Source: Lachnospiraceae bacterium (GTDB lineage: Bacteria; Bacillota; Clostridia; Lachnospirales; Lachnospiraceae). From it: a DNA stretch of 60,794 bases. Both the position numbers and the translations under genes were made by a program. The first letter of the stretch is position 1; every line of letters begins with the position of its first letter. Positions 1 to 7,454 of the stretch are shown one piece after another. The stretch is from assembly GCA_900752065.1 (NCBI GenBank), contig CAADTT010000125.1, forward strand, positions 1 through 60,794, given 5' to 3'. The notes under the pieces are model-generated. The model did not search any database. It was not told where the DNA came from and worked only from the letters and a program-made list of their open reading frames with translations.

Positions 1-90
1 AGACACCCTTGCTGTTCGGCTATACACTTCCCACTATCCGGGCATGTTCGGGACTTACACCCGTTAGAGCGCGCCCATGGCGCGCAAACT
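1..90 (-). mobile_element. 5' edge of a probable group II intron (ribozyme domain I), continuing beyond the window start
   Basis: Read on the minus strand the first 90 bases contain a GCGCGCC-ATGG-GCGCGC hairpin followed by an ACGGGTGTAAGTCCCGA stem and a GCAAGGGTGTC motif. I recognise this order from domain I of bacterial group II introns; this is pattern memory, not a search. The element runs leftward out of the window, so its reverse transcriptase cannot be seen. It begins directly after the U-tract of the hemL terminator, the insertion preference known for group IIC introns. The exact 5' splice boundary (about 88-90) is uncertain. Confidence 0.55.
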
Positions 91-118
91 AAAAAAAGAG
101 CCCTCCGGCTCTTTTTTT
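91..118. terminator. Rho-independent terminator downstream of hemL
   Basis: An A-tract, a GAGCC/GGCTC stem with a CTCC loop, and a T-tract form a symmetric hairpin (bases 98-102 pair with 107-111, and A91-97 with T112-118). It could stop transcription from either side. On the minus strand it lies about 75 bases after the hemL stop codon and would end the hemA-hemL operon. Confidence 0.85.
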
Positions 119-139
119 ATAGTTGAATCATGTTCTTAC

Positions 140-166
140 GCAGCCAATCAGCGAGTGATTGGCTGC
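140..166. repeat. Perfect 11-bp inverted repeat between hemL and its terminator
   Basis: GCAGCCAATCA (140-150) pairs perfectly with TGATTGGCTGC (156-166) around a five-base GCGAG loop. There is no U-tract on either side, so it is not a classical terminator by itself. It may stabilise the 3' end of the hem transcript or be a protein-binding palindrome. I see no second copy in the window. Confidence 0.6.
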
Positions 167-191
167 TGTGTGAAAAGTAACTTTTTATATT

Positions 192-1463
192 CTATATGGA
201 TCGTCCGATACATTCCAGCGTATACGCAAGTTCCTCCTCTGTGTGCGCCGCCGACAGGAACATCGCCTCAAACTGCGCCGGGGCCAGGTAGATGCCCTGA
301 TTCAGCATGGAGGTAAAGTATGCCGCATATTTTGCGGTGTCGGAGGTCTTTGCCGTGGCGTAGTTTACTACCGGAGTTCCGGTGAAGAAGATACATCCCA
401 GAGAACCGATATGGTTTACCTGAAGCAGTTTCCCGCTTTCTGCCGCCATCTCTGCAATTTTTCCATAAAACATGTCTCCCGTCCGGTTCAGCTTCGTGTA
501 GATTTCCGGATTTTCTTTTAAGATGCGAAGCTGTGTCAGACCGGCCGCCATAGCCACCGGGTTTCCGCTTAACGTTCCCGCCTGATAAACCGCCCCCAAA
601 GGCGCTACCATTTCCATGATCTCCCTTTTTCCACCGTAGGCTCCCACAGGCATCCCCGCACCGATGATCTTTCCGAAGGTCGTAAGATCCGCCTGCACGC
701 CGAAATATCCCTGTGCGCCGTCAATGCCTAAGCGAAAGCCCGTGATCACTTCATCAAAGATCAGCACGCTGCCATATTTCGAACAGATCTCACGAAGTCC
801 CTGCAAGAATCCTTCTGCCGGGGGAACCACACCCATATTTGCCCCCACTGGCTCCACAATCACTGCTGCAATCTCACCGCCCATCCGGTCAAACAGCTCC
901 TGTACGCTGTCCAGGTCATTGTAGACTGCCGAGAGCGTATCTTCCGTGCAGCCTGCCGGAACGCCTGCGCTGTCCGGGACACCTGCTGTCATAACGCCGG
1001 AGCCCGCCTTTACCAGCATAGCATCGGAATGTCCGTGATAGCATCCCATAAATTTGATGATCTTATTCCGTCCGGTATAGCCTCTGGCAGCGCGGATGGC
1101 GCTCATGACTGCCTCCGTGCCGGAGTTTACCATGCGTACCATTTCAATAGAAGGAACGATCTCACAGATCAGCTCCGCCATCTCCACTTCTTTTTCCGTC
1201 GCTGCTCCGAAGCTTAGACCATTTTCACAGGCTTTGATGACACTTTCCCGCACAGCCGGATGATTGTGCCCCAGGATCATAGGCCCCCAGGATCCGATAA
1301 AGTCAATGTACTGCCTGCCGTCTGCGTCATACATATGGGAGCCGTCTGCCCGCTCGATAAACCTGGGTGTCAGTCCCACGGAACCGAAAGCCCTGACCGG
1401 GCTGTTTACGCCCCCCGGAATATATTTGACCGCTTCCCCAAACAGCTTTTCTGATCTCGTCAT
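192..1463 (-). CDS. hemL: Glutamate-1-semialdehyde 2,1-aminomutase
   Basis: Converts glutamate-1-semialdehyde to 5-aminolevulinate, the second step of the C5 route to tetrapyrroles. The 423 residues are full length for a class-III PLP aminotransferase. The PLP lysine is Lys265 in TTFGKIIGAGMPVGAYGG, and the cofactor-binding IFDEVITGFR motif is at about residues 235-244. Its ATG overlaps the hemB stop by one base (TAATG), so it is probably translationally coupled as the last gene of the hemA-hemC-cobA/hemD-hemB-hemL operon. A terminator follows. Confidence 0.97.
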   Translation of the reverse strand: MTRSEKLFGEAVKYIPGGVNSPVRAFGSVGLTPRFIERADGSHMYDADGRQYIDFIGSWGPMILGHNHPAVRESVIKACENGLSFGAATEKEVEMAELICEIVPSIEMVRMVNSGTEAVMSAIRAARGYTGRNKIIKFMGCYHGHSDAMLVKAGSGVMTAGVPDSAGVPAGCTEDTLSAVYNDLDSVQELFDRMGGEIAAVIVEPVGANMGVVPPAEGFLQGLREICSKYGSVLIFDEVITGFRLGIDGAQGYFGVQADLTTFGKIIGAGMPVGAYGGKREIMEMVAPLGAVYQAGTLSGNPVAMAAGLTQLRILKENPEIYTKLNRTGDMFYGKIAEMAAESGKLLQVNHIGSLGCIFFTGTPVVNYATAKTSDTAKYAAYFTSMLNQGIYLAPAQFEAMFLSAAHTEEELAYTLECIGRSI

Positions 1464-2449
1464 TATCCGATTCTCCCTTCGTCCATCAGTCTCGCCAGCT
1501 CTTTTGCAAAATACGTGATATAGATATCGCTGCCTGCCCTGTATGCAGCTACCGCCATCTCTCCGATGATCCTGTCCTCACCGCCGAGATATCCCAGCTT
1601 TGCCGCCGCCTTGACCATAGCGTACTCCCCGCTGACGCTGTAGGCGGCAATCGGCGTATTAACTGCCTTCGACACCTCGCTTACCACATCCAGATATGCC
1701 ATGGCAGGCTTTACCATAATAATATCTGCCCCCTCTTCCACATCCAATAAAGCTTCCTTGATTCCCTCTCTTTTATTGTGGAAATCCATCTGATAACTCT
1801 TTCTGTCTCCGAAGGATGGCGCTGAGCCTGCCGCATCACGGAACGGCTCATAAAATGCCGATGCGTATTTTACAGCATAGGACATGATCGGCGTTTCCTT
1901 GTGGCCTGCCTGATCCAGACGTTCCCGGATGGCGCGCACACGGCCGTCCATCATATCAGAAGGAGCCACCATATCAGCCCCTGCCTCCACATGGGAAAGG
2001 GCTGTCTTTGCCAGCAGCTCCAGAGTCGCATCGTTTTCTACCTCATGACCGCAGAGGACGCCGCAGTGTCCGTGGGAAGTGTACTCGCACATGCACACAT
2101 CAGTGATCAGATACATGTCCGGAAAATTTTTTCTCGCCTCCCGGAGTGCCTTCTGTACGATTCCATTCTCATCATATGCCCCGCTTCCGAACGCATCCTT
2201 GTGGTCCGGAATCCCAAAGAACATGACGCTGTTTACCCCTGCTCTTTGAAGGCTCTCCAATTCCTCTCCCATTCGGTCCAGGCTGTAACGATACTGCCCC
2301 GGCATGGTTGGAATTTCTTCTTTGATATTCTCTCCCTCCCGCACGAACATGGGATAAATCAGAGAAGACTTATCCATCCTTGTCTCCCGCACCATTTTCC
2401 GCAGCGTTTCGCTGCCTCTGATCCTTCTCGGTCTTTTTAGCATTTCCAT
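1463..2449 (-). CDS. hemB: Delta-aminolevulinic acid dehydratase (porphobilinogen synthase)
   Basis: Condenses two 5-aminolevulinates to porphobilinogen. I place the start at 2449 (MEMLKRPRRIRGSE), where AGGAAGG precedes the ATG; an in-frame ATG at 2503 would add 18 residues not seen in the family. The resulting 328 residues match usual HemB length. Schiff-base lysines are Lys194 (YAVKYASAF) and Lys247 (IIMVKPAM). The metal-site cysteines 119, 121 and 129 (VCMCEYTSHGHC) indicate a zinc-dependent type. It ends one base into hemL. Confidence 0.96.
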   Translation of the reverse strand: MEMLKRPRRIRGSETLRKMVRETRMDKSSLIYPMFVREGENIKEEIPTMPGQYRYSLDRMGEELESLQRAGVNSVMFFGIPDHKDAFGSGAYDENGIVQKALREARKNFPDMYLITDVCMCEYTSHGHCGVLCGHEVENDATLELLAKTALSHVEAGADMVAPSDMMDGRVRAIRERLDQAGHKETPIMSYAVKYASAFYEPFRDAAGSAPSFGDRKSYQMDFHNKREGIKEALLDVEEGADIIMVKPAMAYLDVVSEVSKAVNTPIAAYSVSGEYAMVKAAAKLGYLGGEDRIIGEMAVAAYRAGSDIYITYFAKELARLMDEGRIG

Positions 2450-2541
2450 CTTCTTCACCTTCCTGTCTGTCATCCTGTCTGCACATGGCGTATCATCCGG
2501 CACGCCAAATGCAGCATTTTCTCAATCTGCTGTATCCTGTT

Positions 2542-4050
2542 TCAGCCGCCGTTCCTGCACAGCTCCTCCACACATGCCACGACGCTGTCCATCGTTGCCT
2601 TCTCTGCCATATAGGTTTCCATACCCAGTGCATCAGCCGCCGCCTTTGTCTGTTTTCCGATGCACACGGCCCGCACTTTCCGAAAGTCCAGTCCCTCTGC
2701 CGCCTGTGCAAATCCCTTCACCGTCGAAGCGCTGGTAAATACGGCATAATCAATCCTGCCGTTTTCAAACTCCGCCTTTTCATCGATCAGTGCAGAGCTT
2801 TCGTACATCGTATCATAGGTAGCAACATCATCGATCACAAGATCCTCTGTCTTCTGCATTTCCTCTATCAGCTCCCGGTTTCCGATGGCTGCTCTCGGTA
2901 TCAGGACCCTCTCACCGGGACGGCACGCTTCCCGCAATGCCTCTCCCAGCGCTTTCCCGTCATAAACCGGAGGCATCAGATCGGCAAAGACGCCTCTTGC
3001 CTCCAGCTCTTTTTTCGTGCCGCTGCCGATCACGGCAAACCTCGCTTTCGCCATACTGCGGATATCTTTTCTGCTCTCCTTTAACGCATCAAAAAAGATT
3101 CTGACTCCCGTAGGGCTGGTAAACACGATCCAGTCATAGACGGAAAGCTTCTCCAAAGCAGAAGCGAGCGCTTCATTTGGTGAAATCGGCACCGTCCGGA
3201 TCGCCGGAAGCTCCAGGACTTCCGCCCCCTGATTTCTCAGTTTTTCTGCCATAGAGGAAATCAGCTCCTTCGGCCTCGTCACCAGAATCTTCTTTCCGGC
3301 AAGGGGAAGCTTTTCATACCATGCAAACGCTTCCGCCAGAGAGCAGACCTTCCCCACAACAATAATCGCCGGCGTCTCGATTCCCTGACGTTCCACCTCT
3401 TCCTGCAATGTGGATACCGTTGCCACGATGCGTTTCTGCGCCGCTGTCGTTCCTTTCTGCAGAATTGCCGCAGGACAATCCCGGTCCATGCCGTGCTCCA
3501 GCAGTCCCCGGCAGATATCTCCCAGCGCCGCCACTCCCATCAGAAAGATCAGCGTTCCCCTCGTCCGAACCAGCGCTTCAAAATCTATGTCATACTTCTC
3601 GTCCTTTTTCTTATGTCCCGTAATAATATGCAAAGAAGAGCAAAAATCTCTGTGTGTCACGGGAATCCCGTTGTAGGCCGGAACCGCTACCGCAGAAGTC
3701 ACCCCCGGAACTACCTCATACGGAATCCCCGCCTCACACAGCAGCTCCAGTTCCTCGCCGCCCCGTCCAAACAGAAAGGGGTCTCCCCCCTTCAGACGAA
3801 CGACGCGCTTTCCCTCTTTTGCCTCCCGCACCAGAACACGATTGATCTCCTCCTGACGCATGGTGTGGCAGCTCGCACGCTTTCCCACATTGATCAGCTT
3901 CGCCCCGGAAGGAATCATGTTTAAGATTCCCTGTCCCACCAGGGCATCGTATACGACCACTTCCGCCTGCTTTAATATTTCACGGCCTTTTAATGTGAAC
4001 AGTCCCGGATCCGACGGTCCTGCTCCCACCAGCCAAACTTTTCCTGTCAT
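2542..4050 (-). CDS. cobA-hemD: Fused uroporphyrinogen-III C-methyltransferase / uroporphyrinogen-III synthase
   Basis: A bifunctional protein of 502 residues. Residues 1 to about 245 are the SAM-dependent methyltransferase CobA (VGAGPSDPGLFTLKG near the N-terminus, LKGGDPFLFGRGGEE substrate loop), which methylates uroporphyrinogen III at C2 and C7 to precorrin-2. Residues from about 250 are HemD, which cyclises hydroxymethylbilane to uroporphyrinogen III. The fusion channels the last common intermediate to corrinoid or sirohaem. Its ATG overlaps the hemC stop in an ATGA junction. CobA-HemD fusions are common in Clostridia. Confidence 0.95.
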   Translation of the reverse strand: MTGKVWLVGAGPSDPGLFTLKGREILKQAEVVVYDALVGQGILNMIPSGAKLINVGKRASCHTMRQEEINRVLVREAKEGKRVVRLKGGDPFLFGRGGEELELLCEAGIPYEVVPGVTSAVAVPAYNGIPVTHRDFCSSLHIITGHKKKDEKYDIDFEALVRTRGTLIFLMGVAALGDICRGLLEHGMDRDCPAAILQKGTTAAQKRIVATVSTLQEEVERQGIETPAIIVVGKVCSLAEAFAWYEKLPLAGKKILVTRPKELISSMAEKLRNQGAEVLELPAIRTVPISPNEALASALEKLSVYDWIVFTSPTGVRIFFDALKESRKDIRSMAKARFAVIGSGTKKELEARGVFADLMPPVYDGKALGEALREACRPGERVLIPRAAIGNRELIEEMQKTEDLVIDDVATYDTMYESSALIDEKAEFENGRIDYAVFTSASTVKGFAQAAEGLDFRKVRAVCIGKQTKAAADALGMETYMAEKATMDSVVACVEELCRNGG

Positions 4051-4946
4051 TTGCTGCTCCTTCCCCTATATTCCTGCCGCAGCCTTTTCGCCAGACCGCG
4101 CCCTATTTCTTCTGCATCCCTGACAGAGCCTTCCGCGCTCCCTTTCAGCCATCCCTTTGTCTCCTCGTCATAGTAAAGTCCCAGGAGACGGATGCAGCCG
4201 TTTTCCACAATGGCATGTGCCGCCGCCGGAGAACTGCATCCGCCGTTCAATTCCGCCACAAACCCCCGTTCTGCCGCTGCTGCATATGCGGCATCCCTGT
4301 CATTGTATCCCGCAAGGCAGCTATAATCCTCATCTTTTCTGCCCTGTACAGCCAAAATTCCCTGCCCCGCCGCCGGAATCATTTCCTCCGGTTCAAAATA
4401 CCTTGATATCCTCCGCTCCAGTCCCAGCCTCTTCAAGCCCGCCGCCGCCAGGATCAAAGCGCCGTACTCCCCGTTATCCAGCTTTCTGAGGCGTGTCAGG
4501 ACATTCCCCCGCACGGTTCGAAAACGGATAGACGGAACCATTTCCTGAAGCTGGATCATCCTGCGAAGGCTCGCACATCCCACCGGACGGCTCATATCCC
4601 ACTCGGAAGCTCCTTTGGGGAGTACCAGCACATCCCTGGGATCCTCCCGCTTCGAAAAGGCGATCAGCGGCAGTTCCCCGGGCACCTCCATAGGCATATC
4701 TTTTAAACTGTGTACCGACAGATCGCTCCTCTTTTCCATTAATGCCCGATCCAGTTCTTTTACAAAGAGCCCCTTTCCCCCCACCTGGTCCAGCGTCCTG
4801 TCAAGAATGATATCTCCGGTCGTCTTCATAGTCAAAAGCTCTGCCTCCATCTCTGGATGCTGCTCTTTGATATAGGCAAGTACGGACTCCGACTGTATTA
4901 CGGCAAGTCTGCTCTCCCGGCTTCCTATGCAAATCCTAGTTCTCAT
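4047..4946 (-). CDS. hemC: Hydroxymethylbilane synthase (porphobilinogen deaminase)
   Basis: Polymerises four porphobilinogens into hydroxymethylbilane. I chose the ATG at 4946 (MRTRICIGSRESRLA) because GGAGAAGG lies just upstream and homologues begin here; an in-frame ATG at 5012 would extend into hemA. Length 299 residues, typical. The dipyrromethane cofactor cysteine is Cys237 (ELNGGCSSP). SVHSLKDMP is at residues 78-86. It overlaps the hemA 3' end by 11 bases and the cobA-hemD start by four, indicating coupled translation. Confidence 0.96.
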   Translation of the reverse strand: MRTRICIGSRESRLAVIQSESVLAYIKEQHPEMEAELLTMKTTGDIILDRTLDQVGGKGLFVKELDRALMEKRSDLSVHSLKDMPMEVPGELPLIAFSKREDPRDVLVLPKGASEWDMSRPVGCASLRRMIQLQEMVPSIRFRTVRGNVLTRLRKLDNGEYGALILAAAGLKRLGLERRISRYFEPEEMIPAAGQGILAVQGRKDEDYSCLAGYNDRDAAYAAAAERGFVAELNGGCSSPAAAHAIVENGCIRLLGLYYDEETKGWLKGSAEGSVRDAEEIGRGLAKRLRQEYRGRSSK

Positions 4947-6165
4947 AAACCTTCTCCAATCCTTCCACACATTCCCGGAATGTTTTCTGGCTGACAGTGT
5001 CACGCAGACCAAACATCATTTTATTGACCACCTTTCCTGCCGCCAGCCCGATATGCTTTTGCAGCGCCGCCCTTTCGCCTTCCTCCATCGGAAGACCCCG
5101 GATAATCTTATGCAGGCGCAGCTCCAGATCTGTCACAGCGCTCTCTTTGATCTCCTGAATCCTCGGTATCACATCACGGCACTCATACCACACATAAAAT
5201 TCTTCCATCTTCTCTTCCAATATATGATTCGCCCGGCTGATATTTTCTTTTAAATCCTCACTCTGAATATCCACATGAAAATCATCGATATCATACCGCT
5301 TTACATAGGGTAGTCCGTCTGCCAGCGGATCAATGTCCCTCGGCACCGCCAGATCCACCAGCACCACGGGATGCGTCAGGCCCGCCTCGCGGATGCTCTC
5401 TTCCGTCAGCGTGTAGTTTGGACTTGCCGTGGCGCTTACCACCAGATCACACGCAGGAAAAAGGCACATCCTCTCCCCGTAATCAATGCGGCTGCAATTC
5501 CTTGGAATATCTACTATGCCGCTCCGGTACTGGCGCACCGTAACCGTCACCTCTGCCCCGGCCTGCTGCAGCACGGTCGCGGCAAGTTTCCCCATCTCTC
5601 CGTTTCCGATCACCATGCATTTCTTTCCAGCCGCTGTAAATCCTTCCTCTGCCAATGTCTCCAGCGCATGATGGATGACTGAACGGTTTGCCCGTGAAAG
5701 CACGATCTCTGTTTTTACCTTTTTCCCCGCCGTCACCGCCATCCGAAACAGCGTTTCCATCACATTGTCCGTGGCGTAATGCTCTCTCGCCGTGGAGAGA
5801 GCATCCTTCACCTGTGTAATGATCTGATCCTCCCCGATAATTCTGGACTCCAGCCCGCTGGCCAGCCGGAACAGATGCGCCACCGCATCCTGCTCTTCTC
5901 TTTTCACAAAATATTCTCTGTACGGTTCCGGACTAACTTCCCGGATCTCACAGAGAATATCGACCAGGGAATCAGAAAATCCATCCTCACAGCTCACCCA
6001 CAATTCCATCCGGTTGCATGTGGACAGCAGCACACATCCGCCTATTCCCTCTTTTTCTTTTATGATTTCCAGTGCCTCTGCACATTTCTTTTTCGTAAAT
6101 GAAAATATGGTTCTTATATCGATTTCGGCCCGGCTGTGGTCGATCCCTATCATTTGAATAGGCAT
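4936..6165 (-). CDS. hemA: Glutamyl-tRNA reductase
   Basis: First committed enzyme of the C5 pathway: reduces glutamyl-tRNA(Glu) to glutamate-1-semialdehyde using NADPH. 409 residues. The catalytic cysteine is Cys50 in LLSTCNRMELW; an NADPH-binding VIGNGEMGKLA motif sits near residue 185, and a C-terminal dimerisation helix follows. AGGAG precedes the ATG. First gene of its operon; a promoter-like sequence at 6428-6455 is separated from it by a 196-bp inverted-repeat-bounded leader element. The window has no sirC/met8-type precorrin-2 dehydrogenase next to it. Confidence 0.96.
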   Translation of the reverse strand: MPIQMIGIDHSRAEIDIRTIFSFTKKKCAEALEIIKEKEGIGGCVLLSTCNRMELWVSCEDGFSDSLVDILCEIREVSPEPYREYFVKREEQDAVAHLFRLASGLESRIIGEDQIITQVKDALSTAREHYATDNVMETLFRMAVTAGKKVKTEIVLSRANRSVIHHALETLAEEGFTAAGKKCMVIGNGEMGKLAATVLQQAGAEVTVTVRQYRSGIVDIPRNCSRIDYGERMCLFPACDLVVSATASPNYTLTEESIREAGLTHPVVLVDLAVPRDIDPLADGLPYVKRYDIDDFHVDIQSEDLKENISRANHILEEKMEEFYVWYECRDVIPRIQEIKESAVTDLELRLHKIIRGLPMEEGERAALQKHIGLAAGKVVNKMMFGLRDTVSQKTFRECVEGLEKVYEN

Positions 6166-6228
6166 ATGTCTGCTCCTCTCCGCATCTTATCGTCCGTCTT
6201 TTTCGTAAAAAAGCTCTGGTCACATCAT

Positions 6229-6424
6229 GTTACTATTCACAGCCCTCCACACCCCATTCGCAAAACTCGCTGCTGCGCAGCTTTTGCATCCCGCTTTGCG
6301 GTGTGCGTTTTGCTCATGTGGGTGGAGTTCCTGCTTCGCAGTCAGATTTGGAGCAGATACACAGCTTCTTATGTGCAAGCACAACGAATCTGTGTATCTG
6401 TCCAAAGCGGCTGTAAATAGTAAC
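6229..6424 (-). repeat. Leader element A: 196-bp multi-hairpin element bounded by inverted repeats
   Basis: Termini 6229-6244 and 6409-6424 are inverted repeats (GTTACTATTCACAGCC against GTTACTATTTACAGCC). Read toward hemA, it folds as a closing stem, an 11-bp hairpin CAGATACACAG/CTGTGTATCTG, CTGC-GAA-GCAG, and a branched arm with GCAAAAC/GTTTTGC enclosing CCGC-AAA-GCGG and GCTGC-GCA-GCAGC. It starts four bases after the hemA -10 box and ends 63 bases before the hemA ATG, so it would be transcribed as hemA leader. A homologous, longer copy is at 50604-50887 in the same sense relative to its gene. Could be a structured RNA or a MITE/ERIC-like repeat. Confidence 0.85.
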
Positions 6425-6427
6425 TTC

Positions 6428-6455
6428 ATCATATCACATTCACTCATAAAATCAA
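6428..6455 (-). promoter_or_regulatory. Sigma-A-type promoter for the hemA operon
   Basis: On the minus strand TTGATT (6450-6455) and TATGAT (6428-6433) are separated by 16 bases. It is divergent from the cbiK promoter, leaving only eight bases between the two -35 boxes. Transcription would start at about the first base of leader element A. Confidence 0.55.
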
Positions 6456-6463
6456 GCATTTCG

Positions 6464-6492
6464 TTGACAGTGCAAAAGTGCAATGTTAAAAT
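6464..6492 (+). promoter_or_regulatory. Sigma-A promoter for cbiK
   Basis: Consensus -35 TTGACA (6464-6469), 17-base spacer, -10 TAAAAT (6487-6492). A palindrome of the GTAACAG type begins three bases after the -10 box. Confidence 0.8.
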
Positions 6493-6495
6493 ACG

Positions 6496-6524
6496 TAACA
6501 GTTCGGACATTCGCTGAACAGTTG
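6496..6524. repeat. Short GTAACAG-type palindrome in the cbiK leader
   Basis: TAACAGTTC (6496-6504) pairs with GAACAGTTG (6516-6524) with one A-A mismatch and one T-G pair. It occupies the predicted transcription start of cbiK. The left end matches those of the palindromes at 29959-30018 and 38804-38832; the right end is more diverged, so membership in that family is tentative. Confidence 0.5.
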
Positions 6525-6565
6525 CAGCATACAGGGAACACCTGATTTTTGAAAGGAAACCAAAA

Positions 6566-7378
6566 ATGAATCACACACCGAAAAGAGCAATTCTTGCTGT
6601 CAGCTTCGGCACCAGCTTTGAGGAAACGAGAAAAAAGACCATCGACAGGATCGAAGACGATATTCACAGGACATACCCGGACGATACGCTGTACCGGGCA
6701 TGGACCAGTCAGATGATTTTAAGAAAGATTTTAAAGAGAGACAATCTCCATATCTTCAATATCAGGGAAGCGATGGAGCAGATGATCCGGGACGGCATCA
6801 CCGAACTGGTCGTTCAGCCCACCCATGTCATCAGCGGAATTGAAAATGACTCCATGAAAGAGGATGTGCTTTCCTACACAGAGCATTTCGACCGCATCGC
6901 CTTCGGCGCTCCCCTTCTCACCTCTGAACAGGATCACCAGGAAGCTATCAGAGCCATGATGAATGAGTGGACTTTCCTTCCTGAAAACGAAGTATTGGTG
7001 CTCATGGGACATGGAACCACCCACCACGCAAACGCTGTCTATGCAGCTCTGGATCATATGTTTAAAGATATGGGGTACAATAATGTCTTTCTCGGCACGG
7101 TAGAGGCATATCCTTCTATGGACTTCCTGTTGGAGCAGGTAACGGCATTTGGACCGCGAAAAGTACACCTCGCTCCCTTTATGATCGTGGCAGGTGATCA
7201 CGCCAGAAACGACATGGCGGGAGATGACCCGGATTCCTGGTATAGCCGGTTTGTGCAGACAGGCTTACCGGTAGAGTGCCATTTAAAAGGACTTGGGGAA
7301 TATGAAGGGATTCGCCGGATCTTCCTGCGTCATATTGCAGAGAGCCGATGCGCTTTCCTGCAGACTAAGGCATACTGA
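6566..7378 (+). CDS. cbiK: Sirohydrochlorin cobaltochelatase
   Basis: Inserts cobalt into sirohydrochlorin, the entry to the anaerobic cobalamin pathway. 270 residues, the length of class-II chelatase CbiK. By position it carries the metal-site residues known from Salmonella CbiK (His145, Glu175, His207): here His149 (LMGHGTTHH), Glu180 (GTVEAYPS) and His212 (VAGDHARND). The N-terminal AVSFGTSFEETRKKT is characteristic. It has its own promoter and terminator and lies on the strand opposite all other corrin genes here. No signal peptide, so a cytoplasmic rather than periplasmic chelatase. Confidence 0.95.
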   Translation: MNHTPKRAILAVSFGTSFEETRKKTIDRIEDDIHRTYPDDTLYRAWTSQMILRKILKRDNLHIFNIREAMEQMIRDGITELVVQPTHVISGIENDSMKEDVLSYTEHFDRIAFGAPLLTSEQDHQEAIRAMMNEWTFLPENEVLVLMGHGTTHHANAVYAALDHMFKDMGYNNVFLGTVEAYPSMDFLLEQVTAFGPRKVHLAPFMIVAGDHARNDMAGDDPDSWYSRFVQTGLPVECHLKGLGEYEGIRRIFLRHIAESRCAFLQTKAY

Positions 7379-7414
7379 AAAGACGGATGCGAAATTTTTT
7401 CGCATCCGTCTTTT
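7378..7414. terminator. Bidirectional terminator between cbiK and the SGNH exoprotein gene
   Basis: A GACGGATGCGAAA/TTTCGCATCCGTC stem of 13 bp or more with a TTT loop is flanked by A and T tracts. It follows the cbiK stop immediately and lies 41 bases beyond the exoprotein stop on the other strand, so it can serve both convergent genes. Confidence 0.9.
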
Positions 7415-7454
7415 CTTCTATAACTTTACTTTTTGATTTTGTAAAGCTCGCCTA

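Noticed and set aside
77..316. 79-residue plus-strand ORF at the window start
   Set aside because: It runs through the terminator and into the hemL 3' end on the wrong strand, with no ribosome site.
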